The position numbers and the translations under genes are program-made. A DNA stretch of 64,000 nucleotides, taken from assembly GCF_000003815.2 (NCBI RefSeq), contig NC_049980.1, positions 24,237,808 to 24,301,807 on the forward strand, in the 5' to 3' direction. The notes below the pieces were generated by a model. That model did no database searches. It was not told where the DNA came from and saw only the letters and a list, made by a program, of their open reading frames with translations. The DNA is from Branchiostoma floridae. Taxonomy: Eukaryota; Chordata; Leptocardii; Amphioxiformes; Branchiostomatidae. Positions within the stretch are counted from its first letter, which is position 1. Each line of letters opens with the position of its first letter. Positions 1 to 13,506 of this stretch are shown piece after piece.

Positions 1-186
1 AATAAACTTAAATTTCTTGTATTATGATTATAGGTTAGGTACTGGCTGCTAAGGATGAGGACAACTGATGAACAATGCCTCCTGCCAATTCATAGCGGTA
101 TTACAACAGAGATTGGCTTCAGTCTGCTTTCAAATGCCACATCTGAAGTTAGATAATAACTATAGACTCTTCCTTTTCATTCCCAG

Positions 187-3100
187 TACAACCTCTCCCA
201 GTAGTAACCACTTCAACCGTGAGGACCTGTCTCCCCAGCGCCTGGACCGCAACCCCTCCTCTTCCACTACCTCATCACATGACTTCCGCACTCTGGAGGA
301 GCGGGAAGATCGACCAATAGGAAGCCAGTATGGTATACCGCGGATAGACCAAGATAGAGGTAGGTTTTGTCTGTTACAGATACCTTAACAATATCATGTG
401 GCATAGTGAAACCACTCAAACTATATAATACCTAATACATTCCTTAGTTTGTTTAACTTAGTTTATTGATTAAGATGTGTCATAAAATGTATGCTGCACC
501 CCTGAAAGGTTACATACATGTAGAGCAATGGAGGACAAGCAGGGATGGAGGGAGAGTGTCATGGATATCAGTGTGATCAACTCAACCAGATGATGATGAT
601 TTAATTTTTTTGTTTGCACAAAATTAGATATTAGAATGTTATGTAGCAGGTACCAGTGATGCTATTTCTAAACCAGCACTTGGCTGGGCAATTTGGGGAA
701 ACAAAAAATATAATACGAAAGGAAAGAAAGCTCAGTTTGGGAAAGTGTCCCTAGTATAAGATGGAAAACTCAATGTTAGTTTGATAGTCTGGTAATTCTC
801 AAACAGTTTTGGTAATCATCTGCTGTTTTATGAGTTGTAATGTCTGTGCTCAAATTCAGCCCACAGGCTGCTATTGTCATGACACGTTATGTCTATCAAT
901 CAATAAACCATTTCTACTAAACAGACACATTTATACACTGGCCTTATCCTACAAACCAGTACACACCTCTGGATAGAATGGGAGCATCCATACCTATGGA
1001 ATGATAGATTACTGTACCCAGTTCTATACTTCTTACTCTGTGCTGTTAATGCACCATGTAAGATCTCCAAGGAGATAGAAGTATGGGAACTGGATTGTGA
1101 TCTGAAAAACCAAGCCCTTATCCCAGCACCCAGTCCATTTGGAGTGAATACCTCTTGTCCATTAAACCTTTACTTTGTCCCAGTTGTAGGATTAATGACT
1201 GCTGTAGTAAGCCAAGGTCTCTCTCCTATATTGGGTACCAGGTATTTAATCTAGACTAGTGCTTCAGGGTAATTGAATTTGCGGGTCTCCATCCATCCTA
1301 CCTTGGCAGTGTTCAACCTCACGGTTATTGTTTTGGGAATTGGAATTGAAGTTAACTGCTGTTACGTGTTACTAGGGATATATATTGAGATATGGTGGAA
1401 ATTATATTATGCGTGTTATCAGTAAGTGGAAAAAAGCTGTATAAGTTATGATTAGGTATGTGGCAGTTCATAGAGCCCCAAGTGCATGTGTGACTGTGAC
1501 TAGACTAAGATGTTTGTACAATGTCATACCAAAAGCAAGGAAGAATCTAGACCTCGTTAACTGTAGTTGCTTGACATCATAACTTGTTGTACATGGCAGA
1601 ATATGTTTTCTCTCTTTTTAAGCTTCTGCAATGTTACATATGGTACTTTCAGCAACCCCACCTACTTTCAAAATGGTCTGACCCATTCCTAATTTGGCAT
1701 TTCTATTAGTGTGACAAGCGGCATTGGCCACAATTTGGTGGTAAATATTTAATATCTCTCTAATTACACTAACACAAAGAGTTGCCACAATACAAGAGTA
1801 ACTCTACCCACACCGCCTAAGACGGTTGCTGTTGTTCCTGTGGCCATGGCCTATGTCTTGTTAGTACCTGGACCCAAGGAAGACTTCTTATACAGGCAGT
1901 TTGCAAGGACACCTGTATGTAAAGCACGTAAGTACTCTGTAGATTGGTTCACATCCTTTTCTAGGAAAAGATGTACTCTAACTTGGTGTTCGTTGTTACT
2001 CGGCTAATTGTAACGGTTTGTTGAATTCAGGTGAGGTGCATGGCCTTCCTGGCATAGTGGTTGGTCCGTTTTTTTAGTCTAGTCCTGTATGTATGCTTTA
2101 ACTGAAGAAACAGGGCTAGGATGGGGAGTTGACAAAGAATTTCTGTGCACACTAGAAACTCTCTTACAGTACACTTATGTGACGGTAGAAGAGTCATTTT
2201 GCATACATAACATGTGTACAAGTAAGGTGGTATCATTTTACATTCAGACTTTCTCTCTGTGAAAGTGCTAGGGAAAATCTAACCTGGGAGAAAACAGGAG
2301 TTCTTCTGTTAGTTTCATTTGTCAGCAGGGAAGACACATACAATGGGTTTTTCTGTTACCATTTTATATCTTTCTCTGCGAAATTAGCAGGGAAAACATG
2401 AAATTAATTTGTGAGCAGTGAAAGCCCATTACACGTTAGTACTGATATAATCACAGTTTAATATTTCATGAAGACCCCTAACAGTGGTGCAAGGTAAGGC
2501 AGGAAAGATAGTTACTATGATGACAAAATGATGTTCCCTTGTGACATGTATATCATGACTCATACACAATTCATATCATGTAGATACAGTCAGACTCTGA
2601 GCCACCAATTAGAAATGATACACATCAGGGTTTATGGATATTATTTGTCATGTACATGTACTCTCATTACTAAGTGCAACTTTTAAGCACAACAGTAACA
2701 ACAGTAACAATGTAAATAGAGAAGGTAGGCACATACTGCTTACACATGCTGGTAAGCCAGTCCCTTCTAAGACCCTAAGTACATGTTTAGTATTATATTA
2801 GATGTGTTTCAAAGGGAGTGTGTCATAGATATGTACGACGTATGTCTTATACATTAACAGCGTAAAAAGCTTTTTATAATCCAATTACAACATAAGCATC
2901 AAATAGGATGAGATCATGCTTTGGGCTTTTAGTTCAAAATCAACCTTCCCCCTGTAGTTCAGGGCTAAGATTTATTGTAACAGATAAATAAAAAGAAAAG
3001 CACTCCTCCATAGGGGATGTGACCAAAAGCCCAAAGCCCCAAACAGATTTCAAGTTGTTAAGGGATACATACTATGTTTTTTTCATTTTTTTGGATAGCA

Positions 3101-6100
3101 CTATCTATGCAACTATGTGTGTAATGTTATAGTGTACAATTTTAAGCCTTGCTCACTCAGTCTGAACTTGAATAGTACTGTGTAGTAGTTGCACAGAGCC
3201 TAATCCACTTTATACCCACCCTGTGGTACTGTCAACACAAAAGACAAACACAAGCTGCCTCCATCTGGAAGTGTGGAACAAAAGGATTCCAACCATGACT
3301 CATGGCTGTGTTACACGTGTTCTGATTGGGAAGGTGGGTGCAGCTAATGAGAGTTGTGCTGGCGCATATTAGAAGTGTTTTCAGCTGTCGGACGTCCTGG
3401 GTCCTGATTGTAAGTTTGTATTTATAGAGAGTGAATAAAGCCTTCCCACTTCTGGTGCTGAAGACTTGAAAATTACAAACAAATTTTACTAAAAGTTTCC
3501 TAGTGGGTTTCTAGCAAACAGGCATCTAAACTAATGGTAATAGGAAGGACAACCCCAAGTCAACTGCAAACACTTGCACCACATCTTCATAAAGGATGCT
3601 GGAGCCGCATGTTTCCATTTAAAACTTTATTTGAACCAAAATGCAACATAACTTTTTCAGTGCTTTGGGCTTGAAAGAAGCATCCAAACCAAAATGAACT
3701 GAAATGATCCCTCAATTGGAGTACAAAAATGCACAAATTAGGTTTCCAAAATAAATGAGTTTCACTCATGCTGGGCCACAAAGGCACTGCCTGGATATTA
3801 GCTCTTGGCATGGGTTGTCTCAAAACTGGTTTTCAGGGACAGTCATCATTTGTACATTTGCATACAGATAAAATTTGTTCCTTTTCCCATTGAAGCCATT
3901 TGTCGTTGTACTTGTGAGTTAGTGTATTAGGGCATAAGCAAAATTTGAGTTTGCGGATTATGAATTAGAACTTAGCTAATGTAAAAATGTTATTTGTGAA
4001 AAGGGAATCATATTTATAGTGTTATGAAGAAAGCATTTTGAAAATGCACCTATTTTAAAGTAATCATAAGTTACTTAAGCAAAATATTATGACCTGATAT
4101 CAGTTTTTAGATGCCACAATCCTATCAAGTATATTCAAATACGATTTTGACAATTCGGAGAATGAAGTGAAAATTCTGATATATGGTGCTGAAAACATGG
4201 CTGTTCTTATCAAAATATTTTATATTTCAATTTAGTGATTGTACTGGACATTCAATGATTTTGATAGCTCATATCATGGCCCAGGTAGTTATTGCTCCAT
4301 TTGCAACTGTCTTATACACTGTGTGATTGTGCCACACAGAAAGATGTACATGTAGCTGCCCTTCATGCCCAGAGTTATGTGTGAATGAAGATGTCTTTCT
4401 TTTCAGTATTGTCAATATCTGAGGCAATTATGATATTGACTTCTGCAATTGTTCTAATTTATTTCAACACTGTAAAGGACCACATCAATGCTTTGTGTCA
4501 ACTACAGACATTAAAAACGAGTCTTGCAGTGCAGTTCAAACATCCTTCACAGAGACACCATTAGCCTATTCAGTGCACCGTGGCTCCTGTATTGAGCTGT
4601 TGTATTCCGAGCAAATGGAACGTATCCCATCAGCCCTGATTAATGGCTTAACTTGACCTGCAGGGCATTCAGGGAAGGAAAGACTTCGCTAAATGCTTTG
4701 CTCTGAGGCTTTACTAAAATTCTGTTTCAGATAGTTTCATTCTTTATTTGCCTATCAAGGTTGTCTATAGTCTACACTCCACAGTGTTTTCCTAAAAATC
4801 CAAAAGTGCACATGCAGGAAAGGAAAGACATTATATGGTACACTTGAAGCACGGGACAATTGCTCTGCAGATTCACATCTTTTGATGTGTAGCGCTGATG
4901 AAAAGCAAAGTACTGTATGTATCATGGATATTTACATAACAAACTACTGATGTACTGTAAATACTTGAAAGAGTGTTACATATTAGCATTAAAGTGATGA
5001 TTGGACAGTCAGCACGATGATGAAGCCATATCTAATGACTCTGTGTGTTCCTCCATCTGATGTCTCCAATGAGTCCAATCCTACTAGCCAAACTGTGTCA
5101 GTTGATGCTGGAATACTCCACTTTCTGTAAAGGATGGGGTTATGAAGATTTGTCTGTGCCTGTAACCGGCATAATAAAAACTTAGTCAGTGTCTGCCAAA
5201 CCTGTTGAACCTACATATACATTGTAGAATATACAAATAATCATTCCCTTTACAAAATTAATGTTAACATTTCAAATGCCTATGTCTTCAACACCCTGAA
5301 AATCAAATCAACTCTCATTTCTTCCTTCCTGCTGCAGTTTGTTCTTCATGATAACCTGTCAGTTTCAGTTCCACCATGATTGATTCATGCCATATGGCCT
5401 GCCCTGCCACAGGCAGTAGTCTGTCTCATTTACCTTCAACAGCAGACACATTTGCATGGACCATTTTGCCACATTGATTTTGCTCCCACTACATGGTAAT
5501 GCATTCTGTTGTAGATTGGCAGCAACATGTTTTGGGCTATAGTCTAGAATGTTCCAGATAGGTATTGCATGGTTTCTCAGCTTCAGACCAGATTTATTCC
5601 TGTAGGGTCACCCCAGTGCAGTAGTGGTTGTGCCAGGTCTCCTGTGTATCATATAGTATATCTAGTGTTGACAGTGAAGGTGAATGGAGAGAATGGAGAT
5701 TGTGAAATATTGGAGAATGGCGCATGAAGGAAATTGCTTCGTCTCTTATGAAGTATTGGAGAATGCCCTTACCACATACGGGATCACATGCACTTGGAAA
5801 CCTTATGGCCCCCCTGATGGTTTCTATGGTAAGATATCTTTCAAGCCAATCTGTTCTGGAGATAAGATGCTTGTACAGGTAACAGACACATTTTTTTCTT
5901 ATCTTGTCTCATTATCATTAACAATAATGAATCTTAGATAGCACTTACAGAGATTATTTGTCTCATGAATATGCCAGTGAATGTGTAGTTCTTACTAGAA
6001 CTACATTACACATTTCCGTGATACTGATACTGATAGTAATGTGTACCGGTAGGTCTTTTACATATCAGCCAGTGCTTTGTTCTTCTGCATCCCTAACCCC

Positions 6101-9100
6101 CAAATGACAAGATTAGATGCCATGAATATTTCATTGCAGGCTTCAGGCACTGAAGCACAGCCAGCATCAGGCAGATAAGAAGGAATTGTATTACATACCA
6201 AGCACATTAGATTGTTGCACGTGCCGTTACGGAGTGTTTCTGTGATGATAATCTTTAGGAGGTAATCCCACGAATGGTCATGGATATTGACACTGACCTC
6301 TACGGCTCTACCTACCATTGCAAGAGCCTGATGTGATGACTCACTCAATATACATGAGCCTGAAAAATCAGATAACTTTGTGAATTTCTTTTAGTGATTT
6401 TTGGCTTGTGAATACAGTGAGTATAGACAGATGACTTTAATATTTTTCTACCATTATTGTTGATAAACTGCCAGCTTTAAGTCTGTTACTGGGAATTGCT
6501 TCTCATCAATTATTTAACATAACAACACAGGCTGGGTCATTTCTGGTTCAACTAGCTCATTGATATTGTTCACTGTTTTGGGTCATGTGGTCACTAAGAT
6601 ATACTGTTACAGTAGTGGTAACCTCTGGGAATGGAACCTGAAACAGGTAAAACATGGTAGCCATGCTTTGGTAGTAAATTAGCTGTAAGATGTAGACCAA
6701 TTTCTGTTTCTTCCTCATGTGACTCTTCAATATGCATGGATGTAATGTCTTCTTTGCCTTGTGTCAGTTGTTTATGTCATGTTACAGCGTTAGAATTTTG
6801 GTACAATAGTAAATTTTACTGACCTTCTGATATCATTAATATCATTGATGTTATCAATTCTATATACTGGAGCTTTATCATTTTGCACAAAGAGCTATGT
6901 TCAGACCATGTGATTGGTGTATTCTATATGTCTGATGGCATATTTCTGTGAAACACAAGGTCATTTTAGATTAGGTGCAAGATTGGTATCCCTCTCCCTT
7001 CCATTTTAAGGACATATGATATGTTGAAACTAGAAGAGAATTGATGCAGGAAACATGTCCACGAACAAGAGGAAACCAGGTTTATCTTATTCATTTTCAT
7101 GTACATGTAGAGGCCTGATCATTCAGTTGTGTTGGTTGTCTGTATAATGTAGAAGTACATGCATAAGCTTTGTTAATCTTTCCCGTGTTTACCCCCCCCC
7201 TCCCTCAGCATTTAGATCTGATGTGAAATCAAAGGATGGAGTAAAGTGGAACGCGTTCAAACCCACATGGGAGCGGAATGCAGGGATCCACAGTTCCTCC
7301 TACATCCTGCGGGAGACAGTAGTCCCCACTCCACACACTCCATATACCCCCCACACTCAGGTAGGCCAGCCTGTCAGCCAGCTTGCTTTACCGCCATGTT
7401 TGTATTTATCCAGTTCGGCGGGGTTTGTTGCGGTCGTCAGATCAGAGTTGTAGCACCCACCTGAGGGAGTCCTGTGTCTCGAGAGAGTCACCCACATTCA
7501 GCAATGCTTCGGTGAGAATATGCTGCACGTCGCTCATTTCTGCATGCGGTGTATAGTATTAGATAGACTAATTTACATACTTAATTTACACACTAATTTA
7601 CATACAAAAGTCTGCTGGAGTCATATACACTGAGCACTTCTCAAGAAAAACATGCGTTTCTACAAATATACAGCACTGCGTGGGTGAGAACACTACAGTA
7701 CATGTCGCTCATTTCAGCACAAATCTGAAGACAGCCTGCACAGCACAATTATCCAATCAAGGGAGCATAACTTAAACACTGGATATGGAGTCAACATACA
7801 TGTACACTGAGCACTTAGAAAGAAAACATGTAATGTAAGAATGTCCAGCATTGGTGGATAGATGGTGGCCTTAATAGAAAAATACGTTAGTGTTACCTGT
7901 AATTGAGGTGGATTCTGTATGTCAGCAATGGGGCTCACTGCTGCCCTTCTGCATGTAATAGTAACATGGGATGGCAAGAGAGTTACAGCATGCCAGGAAT
8001 GTGGAAGAAAGAAGCTATCGTATTGTATCACCTAAAGTTGAAAGGCTGTCTTTAAATGATTCCCATACAATAGGACAATAGTAAACCTCGTATTGTTTCA
8101 GCCCCAGTTGCATCTAATTACCTTGCCATTTTCCTACACATAACCTATCCTGTTGGTCCTGCTCAGATCAACGGCATCTCGCTGTCCAGGAACAGTAACA
8201 CAGGGATGGGGCTGGGGAGAGGAGACGAGCTTCCATTGGCTCTAGGAGCCTTGTCATTGTCATCTCCTGTCAGGAGAAGAGAGTCCAGTCCTAAAGCACC
8301 TCCCAAGTAAGTACACTTAAACTACATGTAGAAATACCCCAGTACGTTACACAGTAAAAAATCTCAAGCATTGACTTGTGACAATGTGACGTTAACGTAT
8401 TCTGCCATTCGTTGCTGTTGTGTCTTAAGAAAGTGGTTGACATGACTTAGCCTGATCTGCATCCATGTTCATCTGAAGTCTGCTCCAGCTGTCACCATGG
8501 ACGGATCTCAAGCTAGTGTGTTTACTGCAAATGCCTAGAACTGTACATTGGTAATGTGACGTTGAAGAACATGAACTGACTGTGAATGAATTTTCTTCAG
8601 GTGGAGACTTGAAAGCAAAACTTCCATATCTTCACCAGCTGGTCAGAGATGTGAGTACAATTTATTATCGTAGTAGTCATATAGTACTACAAATTATATA
8701 ATTATTTATTTACATCCTATTTTGAAAGACAATGCAGAAGTTGTCTATTGTACGTGCACAAAATGTAGTTGTGACCAAGATTGTCGTTACCATTATGTTG
8801 TATGTAAGGCTTAGATATTCCTAGGAGGTCGGAATGGGCAAAATCTTTGTCCGTCCCCTGCGAAGGACGGAAGGACAGATGCTGGCTAGAACCCTGCATT
8901 GGCATGTTTAACAGTCACTTGATACATGCACATGGTGATAAGATTTAAGAAATGTTGATCTTTTCCCTTTTCCTTTCCATAGCAAAGTACCCTGACCCAG
9001 TGTCTGGAGCACCTACCAACTTCCAGCAGAGACTAGCGGAGCTTTCCGTCCTAGAGCAGGACACGATACGATACGAGCGGACTAAAAAGTCAAAACGGAA

Positions 9101-9125
9101 GGCCAAACAAGACAGAGACTCCTAG
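187..9125 (+). CDS. 3' part of an unidentified Ser/Pro-rich protein gene (5' end outside window)
   Basis: Five coding exons join in one frame: 187-359, 7209-7360, 8167-8306, 8601-8650 and 8983-9125 (stop TAG). Each has AG before and GT after, and the splice phases agree (1, 0, 2, 1), giving 218 C-terminal residues. The first visible exon has an acceptor, so the N-terminus lies left of base 1. The chain is mostly low-complexity, rich in Ser, Thr, Pro and Arg. More ordered stretches are around DRPIGSQYGIPRIDQDR, DGVKWNAFKPTWERNAG and a C-terminal helix LAELSVLEQDTIRYERTKK, followed by a Lys/Arg-rich tail that could be nuclear-localising or membrane/nucleic-acid binding. I do not recognise the family and assign no function. 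The acceptor of exon 2 has a long C-run polypyrimidine tract. Gene existence is well supported; identity is open. Confidence 0.72.
360..7208 (+). other. Large intron of the first gene
   Basis: This 6.8-kb AT-rich intron separates two exons whose phases match directly (one base left over, then two bases), so no further exon is required. I see no convincing coding exon, RNA gene or intact mobile element. An open stretch at 5684-5880 ends in a donor-like sequence but lacks a usable acceptor and would break the frame. Confidence 0.6.
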
Positions 9126-12100
9126 GAACATGTGTTTTGTCTTTTTTTATGTTTCCATGTGGTGTTTTCTTCCAATCCAAGACACTGTTCGGAGCTTTGA
9201 CGTTGTTACATAGATATATGTGTATATATGGGAACTACGTAAGAATGCAACGAGAGAGGGAAAGAATGCCAGTCTAGAGATACTGCAACAATGGTACAGG
9301 ATCAGCTGAACAAAAAGTCAGAAAATGCAGACATACTCTCCTTGGACATACCAGCACTGATGGTTTATAACTGTGCTGTAGCAGCGCCACCTATCGAGTT
9401 ACTTATGAACTGCTGAAGATATGAAGTTCCTTTGGACTGCCCGGAGCACCGTGATGTGCTGTGTGAAGCGCAAAGTGCAGCAACACCACCATGTGACTGT
9501 TACTCAAACTGCAGCCAAAGCTGTGCAGTGATGTGAACCAAATATTTTTGGGCTGCCTGGCTAAGGTTGCTTGCATCATCACTTGCAAAGGCAGTCATCA
9601 TGATGCCACTGAAACTGCTCACAAGGGAACGTTGTAGCTACAACCTCGGAAGTGATTACCCACCACTGTATCTACAAGTGTGATATGTTATTAGAGGCCT
9701 GACCAAGTTACCATGGTCCCACATGGGCGCAGCATCATGGGAAGGGTGTGGGGACCAGCTGTGACTGCAGCAGCAGTTTTGCAATGTACATGTGTGAATA
9801 CCAGTGCCAATCTAATGTGCATTAATGCACACAACAGTGTAGATCCGAGGGGTGTACAGAAACAAATCTGCAAACAAAGGAGAAAGTAGAGGACCAAGGA
9901 TACACACGCACATTTGGAAAAGTTAACATTGGCACTCCAGTGCAACTAAGTAACAACACTTTTGGTTGGTCAAGAAATGCATTTTCAGTCTTCCCTCTGG
10001 AACAAACAGAATCACTCAAATTTATAGTTATTTGAAAAAAATGTACTTCTTTTATATAGAATGGTTCCACGCACAAGCTCACCCCTTTGATGTACACTGT
10101 TGAGTGCGTTTCTGGCATCTTGATGTCTGTTAAGTGACGTTGAGAGTCTATAGTGCCTATAACGTTTGAACAGTGATGGTAGATAAAGTGTGTTCTTGTG
10201 CAGATGTCAGTACGTTGTGAGTAGATAATGTGTTAGCAGCTAGCATCAGCCCTACTCTGTGTGATGTGTACTACTGTAGTAGGTAAACTTTGTTGTAACA
10301 ATTAGTACTGATGTACAACAAACTAGACTTCTCATATTCAACATGTAGTTCATCGGAGCTGACTCCTCTGAAGGCATGTGAAGCGCAGCTCTATGTTTGA
10401 GACTTCTTGAAATCTGTTCCTATATACTGGTTTAGTTCACTTCAAATCCAACAATTGTAGCCTTAAATACTGTTAGCAAGAAAGGTACAATGTAGCCACA
10501 CTGTGCATGTTGCAGACAGCCATCAAGGTATCATTCCAGTAAGACGTTCATATATGTCCACACAAATTCTAGTTGGAAAGTCTAGTTCTATTGGTGAGTA
10601 CTTATCGACTACTAGATACTTCAGGCTGAAGTCTTAACCACTGGCATTGATGCAAAATATGTCATCTGATCAGCTTCAAATGGCTAGGGTAGTGTCTGAA
10701 AAGGTTCACTGCTAACATCAGTCTGCCCTGTTTTACACTCTAGCTCCTCTATAGTCTGGCATCTTTTATTTTCTGCAAGTTTGCCAGAAAAAATGTCAGG
10801 CATTGTTCCAAGAACAACATGAGATGTGTAAGAATAAAATATCATGGATAACACTTCAAGCATCACTCGCTCTTATTCTTCACATTGTGCTATGAATGTC
10901 TACAAATCAGCCTGCTCAACAGTTTGGCTTTCTGATTCTCTTCCCTTTATTTAGGATGAAATACGATAGGTTGATTCTCGGACGTCTGACGTGTTGACAA
11001 CCCTGGTGACAGGCTACATTTACCTTTGAGTGGATGATCATAACAGTTTCCTCTGATGCCAGTCCTTATTATCAGGAGTGCCCACTTATGTCCTCCAGTC
11101 CGCACTGATATTTTTGTTCTCAGAAGACATGTTCCCATGAAGGGGCTCATGCCTCAAGACAGTGAATAGTTTTTGATCCAGCCCATGCCAATGTTACCAA
11201 GAGAGTTTTTGTTTTCTCGTTGCTACCAACAACTTTGTTGCTCTTACCATCATGATTCCACGTATCTTTCATCATGGTAAACANNNNNNNNNNNNNNNNN
11301 NNNNNNNNNNNNNNNNNNNNNNNNNNNNNNNNNNNNNNNNNNNNNNNNNNNNNNNNNNNNNNNNNNNNNNNNNNNNNNNNNNNATGACTGAAAAAAACAC
11401 ACTAAGTCTGTAAAATGACTGCTCAGTCCAGAAAGGGGTAGATCGAATTGACTAGAAGGAGCTAACTTGACATGACTTGGTGACTCCAAATGGGTGATTC
11501 CAAGGACAAGTCACAAGTCAACAAGGAGCATTTTGGCCGGACAAATCAAAAACTAATTGGAGACATATTCTAGCACCACGAATGTCAGATTTCATTGAAG
11601 GAATGAGGCACCACGCTAGCAGAACAACACACCATTATAGATGTCATTTCATTGACTGTTGGACGTTTGGCCTACAATCTTCACCTGATCCCAGCATGGT
11701 ACCTCCTATTCTTGAGTAAAACTGGCAACAACATAAACTGGTAAAATATCAATAAGGCATGAAATGATACTTTGCATAACTTTCCCTTCAAGTGTTGACT
11801 GTTGGCTCCATACAAACACACTCAAGTGAGCATTTGGCCCTCCAGCGGAAAGGTGTTACGGTTCCTGCAAACAAGAACTGGTCGAAAGGCGAAACGAAGA
11901 CATCTTAACTGTAAACCAAGAAGCCGTGAAACACTCAAGTCGCCAATTGGCAACAACTTGAGTTTTCAGCCAACCGCACCTTCTGTCCCATAGTCAGGGG
12001 TCTAAGAGAAAGTGTATAAGAAGTGTTTGGAAGAGTCTAGAGGTTCACATAAAGTGACTCGATGTCCCCTGTTGAAAGTGTCTTCTCCAGTGAACAGCAC

Positions 12101-13506
12101 ACAGATGCGCCTGGTAAGCTGACTTTCTTCTTACAGTTTAAAGATGTCAAATTCATTTAAATTCTAAGTGTAGAGTACTCGATAGATAGAGAGACCTTGT
12201 AGATAAGCATCCACCATAAATGTTCCAAAGCGATGTCGCCAATTGCATGTTCAGTGATAGCGTCAATGTAGACCAAATGTCCTAAAAGTACAAGGTGTTA
12301 CGGCTGAGTATGTTTGATTGGTTTGACAAATTCAAACTTGAACTTTTGTTGATCTTTCTACATTGCAAAACTAGTTGCAAAACGGAAACATTTGCTGTCG
12401 TGTTGGCAGAGGGCATTGTCCCTGTTGCGTTACAAGAAAGCCAATTAGTTTCCTTCATTTTGGCTGTTTCCACCCCCTACCATTTGCCTATGAAAATGTT
12501 ATGTTGGGCATGGCGTAGTGTGCAAACGGCTTTTGTGCAGAAGCGCGAAATGACGTTTTATCCAACATTAGAGTTGAATGTTTTGGGATGAGAAAAATGT
12601 TTTGTATTGGAATGGAAATAAGATAGACCATTCTCAAGAAAAGCGTGGTCTAAGGCATCTTTGCTTCATTCGGAACGATTCAGAGTGGAATCAATTGGAC
12701 GTTCCACAGAAAGTTCTTGAAGTACCTCTGTAAAAACATCTCAGGGTTGAACAAGACATGTAATACCAACAAACCTTGTAACCCATGGAAACCAGGTAAA
12801 TGTGGGTTCCTGTTTTGGAGGTTGACACAAAAACCTACACGTACGCAGGCACTCTCTCATTGAAGGTGTTAGCTTTGGACACCCTGAGCTGATTCTGGTA
12901 AGGTAAGACTACAACTAATCAGACTTTCTTTTCGTCTAAATCTTCTTTGCTAGACTTACAACAGCTTCGTTACTGGCAAGTTAATATGAAGTTGAGTAGT
13001 CATCTGAGAATGCGTCCGACGAGTGCGTTGTCGACGCTCAATATACATGAAGACCAACAATAACGCGTGCACACATCTTAACATAAAATTCTGTGGTGTT
13101 CATTAATCAGTAATAATTTAACGTTACATTTTTCGTCTTTCTTGCAGGAATTAAAGAGCTGATGAACAAGAAAGATAAACTGACAAGATTGACCAGCCTG
13201 CTAATTTTGCCAGTTTGATGAGATGCCGACGATTACAAAAGAAATGCGCCCAAGGACGTGCTTTTCCTGACTTTACATATAACGTTATTACGTTGAACTT
13301 AAAAGATTTAAAACAACTGTACTATTAAACTCCAGCATGCAGCGTCAGTGATTTGGGAATATTACCAGCGGATTCTGATGAACGTCAACTTCTAAGAGAA
13401 CAGTTCTCAAGTGAAACGCTCTGACAACTTACACACCTGATTTGGACTTAGAAGTTTTTCTGTGGACACTATAGCGAAAAAAAGCAAAAGTGGAAAAGAA
13501 ACCACT
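9126..13506. other. 3' UTR of the first gene and intergenic region with an assembly gap
   Basis: After the TAG at 9123-9125 the sequence continues as probable 3' UTR and then AT-rich intergenic DNA. Open frames on both strands are short and lack splice or codon support. The 5' UTR and promoter of the next gene must lie in the right part, but I could not fix a transcription start. Confidence 0.5.
11284..11383. other. Assembly gap (100 N)
   Basis: Exactly 100 unknown bases, the conventional placeholder for a scaffold join of unknown size. The distance between the first and second genes is therefore not known, and the order across this point depends on the assembly. Confidence 0.99.

Noticed and set aside
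5684-5941. Open frame with a donor-like end, possible extra exon of the first gene
   Set aside because: An in-frame TGA lies directly before it with no good acceptor after, and the neighbouring exons already join in phase without it.
6058-6348. Minus-strand open frame of 96 codons
   Set aside because: No start context, splice sites or family resemblance; it lies in an intron of the first gene.
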